Notes under the pieces: generated by a model | What the model was told of the DNA's origin: nothing | Database searches by the model: none | What the model saw: only the letters and a program-made list of their open reading frames with translations | Position numbers and translations under genes: made by a program | From: Chloracidobacterium sp. | Lineage (GTDB): Bacteria; Acidobacteriota; Blastocatellia; Chloracidobacteriales; Chloracidobacteriaceae | Direction: 5' to 3' | DNA length: 64,000 nt | NCBI GenBank assembly: GCA_025057975.1 | Contig: JANWUV010000006.1 | Location: forward strand, 1 to 64,000 | Shown here: positions 45,967 to 56,617 of the stretch, piece by piece | Layout of the letters: each line of letters opens with the position of its first letter | Position numbering within the stretch: position 1 is the first letter of the stretch

Positions 45967-48900
45967 TCACGCCGGCGACCAAGTCTGCAACGCCTGCTTT
46001 AGAGCGGCCGGTGAAACGGCGCGCTGCGCGAGAATGGCGGTCGCCGGCGACGCCGCAACGCCGGTGAAGGACTCCGGCGCAATAACCACAATCGGCAGCG
46101 CGCGCCAGTCGGGATTGCGGCGCACCCGCCGGTAAGTGTCGCCGATATGGGTCGGCGTGCCGGCCAAAATGATGGCGTAGGGTGGGTCAAGCATCAGCGC
46201 CGCCAGCGTCGCGTCACCGTCCGACGCCGCACTGGTTTGGTAGCCGGCCTCCTGACAGCAAGTGGTCAGCGTGGAACACAAGCGTTCATCATCGCAGGCC
46301 ACGACCACCGCCGGGGTATGGCTGAGCGCCGCCGGTGCGGGTGCGCCAAAAAGCACGTCTTCCAGCTTCCGATGCGCCCCGGAGATGGCGTTCAGTTTTG
46401 TGAAGTCGTCAAGGCGCGACTGGAGGACGGCGACCGTCTCCCGGTATGTGCTCTGAAGCAGGGCTAAGCGTTGGCGGAGTGTCGCATTTTCGGCTTCGCG
46501 TTGCGCCAGCGACGCCCGCAACCGCGCGACTTGTTCCTCTGGAGAGCTTGGCATTGCCGGGGGAGAGGCCTCTTGTTCCGTGGACGGCGACGCCCGCCGA
46601 CTTTCAGCTAGCCGGGCCTCTAGGTGGTCAATCGTCTTACGCCAATCGGCCCGTTCCGCCAGCAAAGCCTCCATGCGCTGCATCAAGGCAGCGCGGGCGA
46701 CCTCGCTTGTCGCCAGCGAGCGTTCCAGCGCGTCAATGTGGGATTCAAGCAAACTTACGGCCTGCGCCTGCCGGTCGGCTTCCGTTTGGGCGGCTTTGAG
46801 CGCCATCTCCATGGCTTCGGAGTCTTTGATGAGGCGCGCCTGTTCCTCATGTGAGGCGATGACTTCCGAAAGCAACGTCGCAGTGCGTTCTTCAAGTTCT
46901 GTTGCAGTACGTTCTGCAGCTTGGCTGCGGGCGATGGCATCAGCCAGCATTTGCTGGGTGGCTTCAAGGTCTTGACGCAAGGCTTCAGCGTGATGTTGGG
47001 CGTCAAGCCGGGACTGCTGCGCAGCTGCCGCCTCTTCCCTCAACGCTGCCAATTGCGCCGCCAGTTGCTCTGCCTCAGCCGCTTGTGCAGCCTGCGCCCG
47101 TTCCGCTTCCGCAAGCAACGTTTCCAACTGGGCGATGCGTTCCAGCATTTGGCGTTGCGACGCTTCAGTCTGCTGCTCTAGCTCGGTGAGCGCCTGTTCA
47201 GCCGCGTAGCGCGCTTGCCTAGCAGTTTCCAACTCACCCTCAAGTTCGTGGACACGCACCAGTGTTTCGGCATGCTGGTGCGCGGAACGGTCGGCTCGTT
47301 GACGGGTTTGGCGTAGGTCCGTTTCTAGCAGCTCCACCCGTGCTCTGAAGAGATCGCGCTCCCGCAGCGCTGTCGCCTGCTCCTGACTCAGCGCTTCACA
47401 GCGCGCCAATGCTTCCTGCGTCGCTTGACGCGCTTGTTCGGCGGCGCTTTCCAAGTGTCGGTAAAGCTCCGTCAAGCGCGCATACTCCGATTCAAGCGCC
47501 GCTAACTTTTCCTGAAGTTGCGCCGCCTGCGCCTCAGCCGTCTGACGCGCGGCGGCGGCTTCCTGCAAAGCAGCATGTAAGCCCTGCGCTTGCACCTCCA
47601 GTTCGGCGATTCGCTCGACAGCGGACTGCTGCGCCTGCGCCAGTTGCTCGTAGTCCTGCACAAGCCGGGTGTAGCGGTCGTTTTGCGTCGCTTCAGCCGC
47701 CGACAACGCCTGTTCACGCGCCTCAAACTGCTCGGAAAGCAGTTGCCATTTGAGGAACGCGGCAGACAGCTTGGCTAGGCGGAGTAGCGGTGCGGCCGTC
47801 TGAGGCGGCGCGGCGACGACCACCGCCACGGCGCGCACCTGTTGCCGCAACATCGGGACGACTAACCCGCCCTCTGATGGATTGACAAGCATCTTCGCCG
47901 CCGCCGCGCCCAGCGGCTCAACCTGCCCTTGCTCCAGAGCGCGAAACAGCTCCGGCGCATCGGCGGGGGAAAATGACCGGGTGGACAGATCGGGGGCAAA
48001 AGCGTCTGCGCCTTGGACGGCGCGGACGGCAAGGGTGTCACCGTCTAACACTAGCAGCGCCGCGCCGACAGCTCCGCTGAGCCGACAGAGTTGAGACAGC
48101 GTTTCCGGAGCAAAATCTTCTAAACGCCGTACACCGGCCAAGTCATCAAGCGCCGACAGCACGGTTTCCGCCGCCGCGGCCGCCGAAATCTCCTCCGAGG
48201 CCGCCTCAGAAGCCACCGGGGCGACGGTAATGAAGCCAGCAGGATCGCCGTCCTCATCGCGGAGGGCGGTCAATGTGGCGCGTTCGACAAAGATGTGACC
48301 GTCCTGATGTCGGCGGCGAAGTTCACCAGTGTAAGCGCCCTGTTCCAAGGCCTGCTGGTAGATTTTTGCAGTCTGTCCACTCTGCCAATCTTCTAGCGGG
48401 TGCAGCTTATCGGCCGTCGCCCGCCCGACAACCTCTTCAGGAGCATAGCCATAGGCGCGGCGTGCGCCTTCGTTGAAGGCTAAGATGTTGCCGTCTAGGT
48501 CCTCGATGACTATGGCGCGGTCCGTGGAATGCGTCAGGACGGCTGTCAGCAGGCGCGCTCGTTGGTCTAACTCCCGCGACTTGTCGCGAACGGCGGCGTC
48601 GGTGCGTTGGACGCGATTGGCCAGTTCGGCGACGCGAATTGCTGCTGAGGCGGCGGCGGCATAGACGGCGCACAGTTCAAAATCCGCCGGTGTGAACATC
48701 CGTGCGCCAAAGACGGCCAGCAGCCCCAAGACACGGTTTTCAACCCGCAATGGATGGGCGATGAAGGAAACTACGCCTTGCGCGTTGGCAGCGTGTGGGT
48801 CAAGCAGCATGGCCGCTGTCGAGGGCGGTGGCGCCCAAGTCACAATGCCGCCGCGCGCCAGTTGTTCACCAGAAAGCACGGTCAGCGGCGCCCGGCGGTA

Positions 48901-49134
48901 AGCAGCGTCCACCGGGGCGCCAAAGTTTGCCTTGAGATGCAGACAGCGCCGCTTGTCGGGACAATCAGCGGCCCAACGACACGTTTGGCATAAGTCGCCG
49001 CGCCGGATAAGCCATAGCCGGGCGCACACCGCCGCAAGGCTTTCCACCACCCGCTGCCCCACCGCCGCAAGCAGCCGGTCAAGGTCCTGTGGATGTTGGA
49101 GTTGGTGGGCGATCGGTTCGAGAATCTCGCGCAT
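45967..49134 (-). CDS. Giant GAF-PAS-GAF-coiled-coil-pseudoreceiver protein
   Basis: A 1,055-residue cytoplasmic protein with no kinase, cyclase or helix-turn-helix domain that I can see. Order: GAF-like domain with a Cys cluster C49-x2-C52-x5-C58-x5-C64 followed by LHL; PAS domain about 190-310 (AIVIEDLDGNILAFNEGARR); second GAF about 320-470; long Gln/Ala/Glu-rich coiled coil about 480-900; and a C-terminal receiver-like fold about 945-1055 (VVVACDDERLCSTL). In that fold the phospho-acceptor Asp is missing: the strand reads AIILAGTP. The stop lies 12 bases from that of the convergent 45067 gene. It probably acts as a sensor scaffold. Confidence 0.78.
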   Translation of the reverse strand: MREILEPIAHQLQHPQDLDRLLAAVGQRVVESLAAVCARLWLIRRGDLCQTCRWAADCPDKRRCLHLKANFGAPVDAAYRRAPLTVLSGEQLARGGIVTWAPPPSTAAMLLDPHAANAQGVVSFIAHPLRVENRVLGLLAVFGARMFTPADFELCAVYAAAASAAIRVAELANRVQRTDAAVRDKSRELDQRARLLTAVLTHSTDRAIVIEDLDGNILAFNEGARRAYGYAPEEVVGRATADKLHPLEDWQSGQTAKIYQQALEQGAYTGELRRRHQDGHIFVERATLTALRDEDGDPAGFITVAPVASEAASEEISAAAAAETVLSALDDLAGVRRLEDFAPETLSQLCRLSGAVGAALLVLDGDTLAVRAVQGADAFAPDLSTRSFSPADAPELFRALEQGQVEPLGAAAAKMLVNPSEGGLVVPMLRQQVRAVAVVVAAPPQTAAPLLRLAKLSAAFLKWQLLSEQFEAREQALSAAEATQNDRYTRLVQDYEQLAQAQQSAVERIAELEVQAQGLHAALQEAAAARQTAEAQAAQLQEKLAALESEYARLTELYRHLESAAEQARQATQEALARCEALSQEQATALRERDLFRARVELLETDLRQTRQRADRSAHQHAETLVRVHELEGELETARQARYAAEQALTELEQQTEASQRQMLERIAQLETLLAEAERAQAAQAAEAEQLAAQLAALREEAAAAQQSRLDAQHHAEALRQDLEATQQMLADAIARSQAAERTATELEERTATLLSEVIASHEEQARLIKDSEAMEMALKAAQTEADRQAQAVSLLESHIDALERSLATSEVARAALMQRMEALLAERADWRKTIDHLEARLAESRRASPSTEQEASPPAMPSSPEEQVARLRASLAQREAENATLRQRLALLQSTYRETVAVLQSRLDDFTKLNAISGAHRKLEDVLFGAPAPAALSHTPAVVVACDDERLCSTLTTCCQEAGYQTSAASDGDATLAALMLDPPYAIILAGTPTHIGDTYRRVRRNPDWRALPIVVIAPESFTGVAASPATAILAQRAVSPAALKQALQTWSPA

Positions 49135-49191
49135 GACAACGAATGTGGCGGATTTTTCAGCGACGCTCGTCCTGTTTTTCAGACCAGCTTT

Positions 49192-49716
49192 TCAGGCCGG
49201 CGACGGCTCACTACGCGCCAGCCGCTCAAAGTAGGGGCGTAATCGCGCATACGTGGTCGGTAGTTCTTCCGGAAGCACCCGTGTTTCCCCAATTGTGGTC
49301 ATGAAGTTGACGTCGCCAAACCAGCGCGGCATGACGTGCATGTGGAGGTGATCCGCAATGCCGGCGCCGGCCGCCTGTCCAAGGTTCATCCCGATGTTGC
49401 ACCCCATGGCACGGTACTCTTGTGTGAAGATTTCCGTCAGCCGCCGGGTCAGGTCAAACATCTCGTAGCCCACCTCAGGGGCGAGCCCTGTCAGTTTCCC
49501 GACGTGGGCGTAGGGGACAATCATCGTATGACCATTGATGTAGGGGTGGATGTTGAGGATGACGAAGTTATACCGCCCGCGGTAAAGAACAAAGTTTTCT
49601 TCGTCGCGCGTTTCCGTAGAGATGCGACAAAATGGACAGGCGGTGGATGATTCACCATCTTGACGCTCCAGCCCGGCGATGTAACGGTAACGCCACGGAC
49701 TCCACAGCACGTCCAT
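49192..49716 (-). CDS. HIT family (Ap4A phosphorylase-like) protein
   Basis: A 174-residue histidine-triad protein. It starts DVLWSPWRYRYIAGLE, followed by CPFC, and carries the catalytic triad in HLHMHVMPRW near residue 120. HIT proteins cleave or phosphorolyse nucleotide phosphoanhydrides such as Ap4A. The length and the LWSPWR start place it with the longer bacterial HIT/Ap4A phosphorylase-like group rather than Hint. GGGGAGG lies just before ATG 49716. It is 67 bp from the HU gene. Confidence 0.92.
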   Translation of the reverse strand: MDVLWSPWRYRYIAGLERQDGESSTACPFCRISTETRDEENFVLYRGRYNFVILNIHPYINGHTMIVPYAHVGKLTGLAPEVGYEMFDLTRRLTEIFTQEYRAMGCNIGMNLGQAAGAGIADHLHMHVMPRWFGDVNFMTTIGETRVLPEELPTTYARLRPYFERLARSEPSPA

Positions 49717-49783
49717 AGGACGCCTCCCCTGGAAGTTTCCCCACCGCTTCAGACCGCCGTTGGAAGCCAAGTGCCGTCCACCG

Positions 49784-50080
49784 TCAGGCCTCCGAAGGAA
49801 GTGGTGCCTGATTGATCAACTCACGCAGCTCTTTACCCGGCTTGAAGTAAGGGACGGCTTTGGCAGGGATGTCAACCGCGTCTCCAGTTTTGGGATTGCG
49901 CCCGCGCCGTGAGTTCCGTTGTCGAATGCGAAACGAGCCAAAGCCGCGCAGTTCGATTTTTTCACCGCGATTCAGGGACTCAATAATCGCCGCGAAAACT
50001 TCGTCAACAACAACTTCGGCGTCCTTCTTCGTCAAGTCGGCGGCGCGCGCCACCTCTTCCACCAGTTCGGCCTTCGTCAT
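49784..50080 (-). CDS. HU/IHF family DNA-binding protein
   Basis: A 98-residue histone-like protein. TKAELVEEVARAADLTKKDA, IELRGFGSFRIRQRNSRRGR and the DNA-arm segment RNPKTGDAVDIPAKAVPYF with its Pro tip are textbook HU/IHF features. FKPGKELRELIN closes the fold. HU and IHF cannot be separated with certainty by eye. GAGG lies before ATG 50080. It bends and compacts DNA. Confidence 0.95.
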   Translation of the reverse strand: MTKAELVEEVARAADLTKKDAEVVVDEVFAAIIESLNRGEKIELRGFGSFRIRQRNSRRGRNPKTGDAVDIPAKAVPYFKPGKELRELINQAPLPSEA

Positions 50081-50389
50081 AGTCAGCCTCGCCCAGCCCT
50101 GAACGGGGGTTTGTGTTGTTGGTGAACGTTCCAGAAGCTTTGCGGTACTTTGTGATGATGAGACGCTACCAGAGTCAGCCCAACTTCGGCAAGTCTTCCA
50201 AAACGTTTACTTTACGGAAAAAACGCACCTACCCGCCGTCTTGTTTCTGAATCGGCTTCGCCCTAGCGCGCCCCCCCCACATAGATGCGCTAAAGACGTA
50301 CCCACGACAGCGGCGGGGCACCTGGGTTGGTATGTTTTGTGCCCGCCCAGGTCGTGACGCGACATCCTTGAGCCTGAAGGCACTCTGCC
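50081..50389. other. Gene-free region upstream of the HU gene
   Basis: About 309 bases between the HU start and the end of the ABC ATPase gene, both minus strand. It should hold the HU promoter, but no clear -35/-10 pair could be fixed. It includes a run of eight C (50271-50278). Overlapping open frames are not protein-like. Confidence 0.4.
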
Positions 50390-51346
50390 TCACGCCGCCA
50401 GCCAGCAGGCGACTTGATGACCGTCGCCAAGGTCGCGGAGTGGCGGGACCGCATGACGGCATTCCTCAACTGCGATTGGACAACGCGGATGAAATCGACA
50501 GCCCGACGGCGGCGACAGCGGGCTGGGGATGTCACCAGCCAAAGGGGCGCGCACCTTCCTTCGAGTTGGATCAGGAATAGGAATGCTTTCCAGCAACGCC
50601 TGCGTGTATGGGTGACGCGGCTGGGCAAACAGGCGGCGGGACGGGGCGATTTCAACAAGCTTCCCCAAGTACATCACACCAACCTGCGTACAAAAATGCT
50701 CTACAACAGCCAGCCCGTGTGAAATGAATAAGTAGGTCAGTCCAAACTGCTCCCGTAAATCGGCCAGCAAGTTGATGACCTGCGCCTGTACCGAAACGTC
50801 AAGGGCCGAAACCGGCTCGTCCGCCACGATGAATTTCGGCTCCAGCGCCAGCGCGCGCGCAATGCCGATGCGCTGGCGTTGTCCGCCGGAAAACTCGTGC
50901 GGATACCGGTTTGCATAGTCGGGATCAAGTCCGACAAGGCGAAGTAATTCAGCGACCCGTTCACGCCGTGATTGCGGGTTGCCGACGCCATGAATGATTA
51001 GCGGTTCAGCAATGGCGTCGCCAACACGCATGCGCGGGTTGAGCGATGCATATGGGTCCTGAAAGATGATTTGCATGTCGCGGCGCATGCGACGAAGTTC
51101 CAAGGTTGTGAGTCGCAGCAGGTCGTGTCCTTGAAAGACAACGCTTCCACTGGACGGCTCGATAAGCCGCAAGACGGCGCGCCCGACGGTCGTTTTGCCG
51201 CAGCCGGATTCACCGACGAGTCCGAAGGTTTCGCCGGGTTGCAGCACGAAGCTGACGTCGTCAACGGCTTTGACCAAGCCGCCGGAGACCGGAAAGTGCT
51301 TGGCAAGCCGCTCCACCTGAAGCAATGGCCGGTTGGCGGGCGTCAC
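50390..51346 (-). CDS. Oligopeptide/dipeptide ABC transporter ATPase (OppF/DppF type)
   Basis: A 318-residue ABC ATPase. Walker [17 protein letters not shown]-loop [16 protein letters not shown], signature [15 protein letters not shown], Walker [17 protein letters not shown] and H-loop FISHGLAVV are all intact. The C-terminal oligopeptide-type domain [20 protein letters not shown] is present, which places it in the OppF/DppF class. The start is a GTG at 51346. The permeases, the partner OppD and the binding protein are not in the window, so it is either the last gene of a split operon or an orphan. Confidence 0.93.
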   Translation of the reverse strand: MTPANRPLLQVERLAKHFPVSGGLVKAVDDVSFVLQPGETFGLVGESGCGKTTVGRAVLRLIEPSSGSVVFQGHDLLRLTTLELRRMRRDMQIIFQDPYASLNPRMRVGDAIAEPLIIHGVGNPQSRRERVAELLRLVGLDPDYANRYPHEFSGGQRQRIGIARALALEPKFIVADEPVSALDVSVQAQVINLLADLREQFGLTYLFISHGLAVVEHFCTQVGVMYLGKLVEIAPSRRLFAQPRHPYTQALLESIPIPDPTRRKVRAPLAGDIPSPLSPPSGCRFHPRCPIAVEECRHAVPPLRDLGDGHQVACWLAA

Positions 51347-51385
51347 GGGTGATTACTGAGGAAAAACCAACTTGTACTTGAAACA

Positions 51386-51910
51386 CTACGGCGAGGCCAG
51401 CAGTGAGACCTTCGCCGAACTCAGCACCTGCGTCAAGAGCGCATAACTGCGAGCGTAAATGCCGGGATGTTCACTTTCGCGCGGGCCGGCGATATTGAGG
51501 CGAAGCGGCCGGACACGATGAATCCACTCAAAGGCCAACCGTGGGGCGTCCCGTAGTTGGAGCGTGATCAGCGCGCAGGGCCGGCGCAGCCGGAGCGCAC
51601 ACTGCAGCGTGAAATATGTCCCGCCGCAGAGTTCATCCTCAACAATGATCAGCGTGGCATGGCTGTCGCGGACGTTCCATTCAGTACGCTGCTCAGGATC
51701 GGCTTCCGGGGTTTCGATCAGTGGATACTCCAGCGGCAACGGGCCGTCCTCGGCCCAGCGTCCCTTGGGACACCAGCCCGTACAAGCCAACCCGACTTGG
51801 CGGGCTGCATCGAGCGCTGCACGGTCAACGCCGGTTTGTCCGCCCGAAACAATCACCAAAGGTGACACCAGAGAGGACGACACGGGGAACAATGGAGAAG
51901 CGGTTGTCAT
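51386..51910 (-). CDS. YpsA-like / putative molybdenum carrier (LOG-fold) protein
   Basis: A 174-residue protein. VIVSGGQTGVDRAALDAARQ is the hallmark of the putative molybdenum-carrier/YpsA family with a LOG-like Rossmann fold. GWCPKGRWAEDGPLP and ESEHPGIY are further family blocks. The actual ligand is not settled for most members; a nucleotide or cofactor may be bound. It starts at ATG 51910, 13 bases from the stop of the NorD-like gene, so the two are probably translated from one message. Confidence 0.88.
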   Translation of the reverse strand: MTTASPLFPVSSSLVSPLVIVSGGQTGVDRAALDAARQVGLACTGWCPKGRWAEDGPLPLEYPLIETPEADPEQRTEWNVRDSHATLIIVEDELCGGTYFTLQCALRLRRPCALITLQLRDAPRLAFEWIHRVRPLRLNIAGPRESEHPGIYARSYALLTQVLSSAKVSLLASP

Positions 51911-51923
51911 CTTGTGGAGGACA

Positions 51924-54900
51924 TCAAGTCGTGAGTCGGCGATAAATGCCCGGCAGTTTCTCCGGCAGGCTGAGAACGTCGTCAATGACCGTATAACCAA
52001 CGTCGCCGTAAAGCTCTTTGAGTTCACGGTCGGCGTCGCGCTCGATGGTAATGCAAAACGGGGTAATGCCCAACTGACGCGCGTCACGGAGCGCCTGCTT
52101 GCTGTCCTCACGCGCATAGCGGGCGTCGCCGTAGTCGTGGTCATAGGGGCGACCGTCGGACAGCAAAATCAAAAGTTTGGTGCGGGCTTCACACGCGCCG
52201 AGTTTCCAAGCGGCATGACGCACCGCCGCGCCCAGCCGCGTGTTGTTTTGGTAGTTGATGCCGCCGATGCGCGCCTCAATATCGGCGTCGTAGCGTTCGT
52301 CAAAGTCCTTCACCACGTAGAACCGGACATTGCGCCGGCCTTCACTCGTAAAACCGTAAATCGCATAGCTGTCGCCGACCGCCTCAAGGGCCTCGTTCAT
52401 AATGACCAGCCCCTCTTTTTCGATGTCAATAATGCGCCGACCCGGACGGCTGTAGGGCATCTGGGGATGGCGCGTCATGGTGCGCGCCGTCGAACTCGAC
52501 ATATCGAGGAGAAACGCGACGGCGACGTTTCGACTACGCCGCAGGTGCTTGATGTACAATCTGTCGTCGCCAGACAGCCCTGCGCGCCGGTCAATGCGCC
52601 GGTCAATGACGGCGTCAAGATCAAACGCCTCACCGTCCACCTCGCCGGTAATGCGGCGTAGGGCCTCCGGTTTCATCAGTTGGAACTGATGGCGGATGGA
52701 AGCGATAAGCCCTTGGTGACGAGCGCGCGTCATCTCCACAAACGTACGAGTGCCGGCTGTCGGCCGCCGTTCGACGACGCGACACCAAGCAACGCGATAG
52801 TCGCCTAGTTCACGGTCCCACTCGTCGTAATAAAACGCGCGGTCGGTCGCTTCGAGCTGTTGTTCATGGGCCGCCGCGCCTTCGCGCAGCCATTGCGCCG
52901 CCGCGTTCTCTAAAGAGAGAGTGGCGTGTTCCTGTGCCCAACTTTCAAAGCTGTGTCCCGGCTGCGGCGGCGCCGCCGAAGTCGTCGCCGAGCGCGGTTC
53001 AGCTTCAGCGGCTTCAGAGGCGTCAGCTTCGGCGGGCGCGTCGTCCGGTTGGCGGCCGACTTGGGTCAGCATCGCTTCCGCCGTATCCGCGCGCTGAAAC
53101 TGCTCGATAAGTTCGTAAACGCGCCGGGTCGCCAACAGCGTATCGGTTATCTCGGCAGTCGGCGTGTCAAGGTAGGTTGTGGTAATGTACTCCAGAGGCG
53201 TCACCACCTCCGACAGCCGCCGGCGCGTTTCATCGTCTACACCGCCGCAGAGCGCAATCCGAAACAGAATCTCCGTCCACTGCTGCGCCGGCGGCAGTTG
53301 CAGAATGTCCGGGCGTGTGGCGCGCAAGCGTGCGGCGATGAAATCCAAATCACGGCGGATGCCACGGTAAGCGCGGCGTAAGCGGCGGTCGATCCGCGCG
53401 TTTTCAAGAATGGTAAACAACCGCATCGCCGTTTCCGGGTCGGGGAACTGCCGGAGCACCGTGCGGTAGGTGACCGGTCCGGCCAGCGCCGGGCGCGCGC
53501 CAACAGCGTCGAAGGCTCGCTGGAAATCGCGGTGGAGCGCTAAGAGCGCCGGGGTGTCGGCGTGATGTGTGCCGTACTCAATCTGTCCCGCGCCATGAGC
53601 AGCAAGCACTTTATAAAGCCGGAAGTTGGATTCCTCGTCCTCAAAATCATTTACGCGGCTCGGCAGATGAATCACTCGACCGTCGCCAATCGGCATCTGT
53701 TCCGGCGTACCGGAAAGCGGGGCAATGGTGACGGAATGGCCGGTCAAGCCCTCAACATACAGGCGCAGGACGGCGGCAACGGTTTCCAGTGCGACGCCGC
53801 CTGGCTGTGGCCCGCCGTCTAGCGTCTCGCGGCTCGTGCGTGACTGCAAACCGTAGTATGCCTGTATGGCGCGACTATCCCGGCGGCAGTGGGTAAGACC
53901 GGCCAGCGCCCAGCTACGAAAGCGCTCAATGCTGGTTTGGCGAAGCGCCAGTGGGGCGGACTTGAAACATTCCAGCGCTGCGAGCCGGTCAAGTCGGTCA
54001 AGCTCTCGCACGGTTTCACACAGCAGCGTAAACGCCGCTGGGAGACTTTGCCCGGAAGTCGTTTCCGCCAGCGCACCGACGACTTCCGGCGTCAGTTTCA
54101 AGAACTGATAACTGTTGGTGTTGCCCTGCGCGCACATCGTAAGCGCCAGCGGTCGCCAGGCGTCATAGCCATGGCGGTCGGTTTGCTGGACGACCGCCGT
54201 CGCCGCACGCAGATAGTGCAGCGCTAAGCTTCCGCCGCGCTCCAAAAACGCCTGCGTGTGTTCAAGCAGTATCCCGAGATGCGCATGCGTGCGGTCAGTG
54301 AGGAAGTCTGGGATGGCAAGGAAAAACTCGGCGGCCGTTCCACCAGCCCGGTAGGTAAAGGCGGCGGCCAGTTCAATCAAGCGATTGAGCAGGGCGTGGT
54401 CAGGGGTGTCAAACGCTCGAATGTGAGCAACGACAGCGGGCGACCGGCGTAGCATGTCCTGACTGTGCCGTACCGAGTGGCGGGCGACTTCGCTCACAAT
54501 CACCAGTAGTCGGTGGAGCGCCGGCGTCCCTTCCATTTGCGCCACGACCGATGGGAACAACTTGAAGGTCTCAACCGCTGCGCGGGTGGAGAGCGTTCCT
54601 TGCCGCGTCGTCAGCAAAATCGCGCTCAATCGGTACGCCGCCGGCAGAGCCTCCAGCACTTGTGGACTAGCCTGGAAAAAGTTGTACGCCGCTTCGACGT
54701 TGGTCGCCGCCAAACGCTTGCCGCACTCACCCCATGCCTGAAGTTCCCGCGAGGTCAGTTGCGCCGCCACCTCCGGCGTCACCCGAAAAAACTCTAGCGC
54801 CGTACGGGGCGATAGCCCGGCCAAGCCGGCGCCGATGCCGGTGAGAAACAGGAGGCGTTCCGTAGGAATGCCGGCCAATCGCGGTGCGATTTGTTCCGCT

Positions 54901-54962
54901 TCAGCGGCGTCATGGCCCTTGAACAACTGTCGGAGCTTGGCTCTGAGCTGAGACTCGGCCAT
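51924..54962 (-). CDS. NorD/CbbO-like VWA protein with N-terminal helical repeats
   Basis: A 1,012-residue protein. The C-terminal 200 residues are a VWA domain like those of NorD and Cbb[16 protein letters not shown] (MIDAS), [19 protein letters not shown] and [14 protein letters not shown]. The first 330 residues contain a series of about 40-residue helical units carrying F-x2-F-x(2)-P-x-V-like words ([45 protein letters not shown]). The middle (about 640-690) is Ala/Glu/Pro-rich. NorD normally works with the MoxR-type ATPase NorQ/CbbQ, which is not adjacent. GAGGTGGG precedes ATG 54962. It lies 14 bases after resB. Confidence 0.85.
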   Translation of the reverse strand: MAESQLRAKLRQLFKGHDAAEAEQIAPRLAGIPTERLLFLTGIGAGLAGLSPRTALEFFRVTPEVAAQLTSRELQAWGECGKRLAATNVEAAYNFFQASPQVLEALPAAYRLSAILLTTRQGTLSTRAAVETFKLFPSVVAQMEGTPALHRLLVIVSEVARHSVRHSQDMLRRSPAVVAHIRAFDTPDHALLNRLIELAAAFTYRAGGTAAEFFLAIPDFLTDRTHAHLGILLEHTQAFLERGGSLALHYLRAATAVVQQTDRHGYDAWRPLALTMCAQGNTNSYQFLKLTPEVVGALAETTSGQSLPAAFTLLCETVRELDRLDRLAALECFKSAPLALRQTSIERFRSWALAGLTHCRRDSRAIQAYYGLQSRTSRETLDGGPQPGGVALETVAAVLRLYVEGLTGHSVTIAPLSGTPEQMPIGDGRVIHLPSRVNDFEDEESNFRLYKVLAAHGAGQIEYGTHHADTPALLALHRDFQRAFDAVGARPALAGPVTYRTVLRQFPDPETAMRLFTILENARIDRRLRRAYRGIRRDLDFIAARLRATRPDILQLPPAQQWTEILFRIALCGGVDDETRRRLSEVVTPLEYITTTYLDTPTAEITDTLLATRRVYELIEQFQRADTAEAMLTQVGRQPDDAPAEADASEAAEAEPRSATTSAAPPQPGHSFESWAQEHATLSLENAAAQWLREGAAAHEQQLEATDRAFYYDEWDRELGDYRVAWCRVVERRPTAGTRTFVEMTRARHQGLIASIRHQFQLMKPEALRRITGEVDGEAFDLDAVIDRRIDRRAGLSGDDRLYIKHLRRSRNVAVAFLLDMSSSTARTMTRHPQMPYSRPGRRIIDIEKEGLVIMNEALEAVGDSYAIYGFTSEGRRNVRFYVVKDFDERYDADIEARIGGINYQNNTRLGAAVRHAAWKLGACEARTKLLILLSDGRPYDHDYGDARYAREDSKQALRDARQLGITPFCITIERDADRELKELYGDVGYTVIDDVLSLPEKLPGIYRRLTT

Positions 54963-54976
54963 AACCCACCTCGCCC

Positions 54977-56617
54977 TCACAGGGCGTTCGTCGCCGGAGA
55001 TGAAGGCGCAGGCGGCGTCTCGTCTGGGTGCGCCGCCGCCAAGACCGCCGCGACTGCTTGAAACCGCTTCTCAAAGGCAAGCCGGTTGCGGTTGGTGTTG
55101 CCGGCCAAACTGATGCGCGTCGTTCCATCAGGCAGCGGCTCAATGAGAATCCACAGCCGTTGGTGCGCAAAGAAAAAAACCAGCCACAGCGCTACGATCA
55201 ACAGCGCCGAACCAACGTAAACGGTCGTTACGCCGGGGTCGTACTGAACCTGCAAAACATGCCCGCTCGACACCTTCTCAAAGTCGGTCATAACCACGCG
55301 CAGGTCTCCGACTTCGGTTTTGGCCCTAAGAAACGGCGCGTCGCCAAGCGTCTCCAAAACTTCAGGGGAAAAAGCGTAGAGCTGACGCGGGTTGTCACCC
55401 AAAACATCCAGCACGGCCATCGGCCGCCGGTACTCACCGCTCGCGCTCCCAATGCGTCCGCCCTGAAAGGTCACGTCCGGGATGAAATCCGCCAACCGAA
55501 CGCGGCCAAGACCAGGAATGTCGGTCGGCTCCCGGCGCACGACGTATGTCGCACCGGTGTCGCTTCCGGCAGGACGCAGCGCAATCGTGACTGTCCGCGC
55601 ACTGCCAAAGTTATCAAAGCTGGCTTGAAAGAAACGATAACCCCGGTAGTCAAATGGATGGTTGAGGTGAATGTGCGCGGGAATTTCAACTTGCCGCTCC
55701 GTGTCCTTGATGAGAACCCGCGTATGCCAATCAAGGGTGTTAGACGCACTGAGGTCTGGCTTGCGCGGGTCAAGCAGGTTTTGTTCGATGTCCGTACACA
55801 CCAGTGTAAACGGCATCGCAAATTCCTGAACCGGTTCGTTCGGCGCACCAAAGGTCACAAACGTATTCACCGCCTGCCCCGGAACCATCCGCGTCGTCCC
55901 TTTGTGACCGAACAGACCGCCAACTAGTGCGCCAGCGAAGATCGTCAGCAGCGCAAGATGAACGCCATAAGCCGTCAGCCGGTTCCACGCATGGCACTCC
56001 GTCAGGACCGTCAAGCTGCCGTCGCGTGGATTGACGGTTTCGATGACGCGGTACACCGCGCCAATCGGAAGCAAGCGGTAAAGCCACGGCCGAAGCTGCG
56101 CCGCCGCCGTCGCCTTGAGCGCCGCCGCCGTCTCCGCCTTAGCGACGACGACCTGTTGAAACGGCTGGCGGCCGACAAACGCCTGATTGATTTTGACGAC
56201 CGGCTTGCGGACATAACGCCACGCCGCCGGGAAGTAGTCAAGCGAGGCCAAAATGATGTTGAGACTGACGGTGAGTAGCAACAGGTTGAACCAGCGCGTG
56301 TGGTAGATGTCAAACAGCCCCAAAAACTCGTACAACTCGCGCTCCGCCGGCAGCAGACTGGCGTAGTACTCCGTAAAGCCGCTCGTCCCCTTTTGAATAA
56401 TGACCGTCCCCAGCGCTGAAGCGACAATCAGGACGGCGAGAAGAAAAACCCCAACCTTGACGGAGCTGAGAAAGCGCAGCACAGCATTCAACGCCCGTTC
56501 CGCTGGCGACCGACGTGAGCCAGACGGGAACGGCCGCGGTGGCGGCTGTGATGGCGACGGCACCGCGGCAGGTGCCGCTTCAGTAGTGGCGTTGGGTGTT
56601 TCAAGGGAAACGGCCAT
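54977..56617 (-). CDS. resB: Cytochrome c biogenesis protein ResB
   Basis: A 546-residue membrane protein of the System II cytochrome c maturation complex. After a Pro-rich N-terminus come helices at about 47-72 ([20 protein letters not shown]), 105-130 and 220-245, then a large periplasmic domain (about 260-480) with [20 protein letters not shown], and a last helix ([15 protein letters not shown]). [13 protein letters not shown] and [16 protein letters not shown] are ResB signatures. ResB works with ResC/CcsA and a thioredoxin ResA; ResC is not in the window, though TlpA-type thioredoxins are at 5.5-8.7 kb. Unclear link to the downstream VWA gene. Confidence 0.93.
   Translation of the reverse strand: MAVSLETPNATTEAAPAAVPSPSQPPPRPFPSGSRRSPAERALNAVLRFLSSVKVGVFLLAVLIVASALGTVIIQKGTSGFTEYYASLLPAERELYEFLGLFDIYHTRWFNLLLLTVSLNIILASLDYFPAAWRYVRKPVVKINQAFVGRQPFQQVVVAKAETAAALKATAAAQLRPWLYRLLPIGAVYRVIETVNPRDGSLTVLTECHAWNRLTAYGVHLALLTIFAGALVGGLFGHKGTTRMVPGQAVNTFVTFGAPNEPVQEFAMPFTLVCTDIEQNLLDPRKPDLSASNTLDWHTRVLIKDTERQVEIPAHIHLNHPFDYRGYRFFQASFDNFGSARTVTIALRPAGSDTGATYVVRREPTDIPGLGRVRLADFIPDVTFQGGRIGSASGEYRRPMAVLDVLGDNPRQLYAFSPEVLETLGDAPFLRAKTEVGDLRVVMTDFEKVSSGHVLQVQYDPGVTTVYVGSALLIVALWLVFFFAHQRLWILIEPLPDGTTRISLAGNTNRNRLAFEKRFQAVAAVLAAAHPDETPPAPSSPATNAL

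Noticed and set aside
50229-50462. Possible frameshifted tail of the ABC ATPase near a run of eight C
   Set aside because: The ATPase already ends in the complete oligopeptide-type C-terminal motif.
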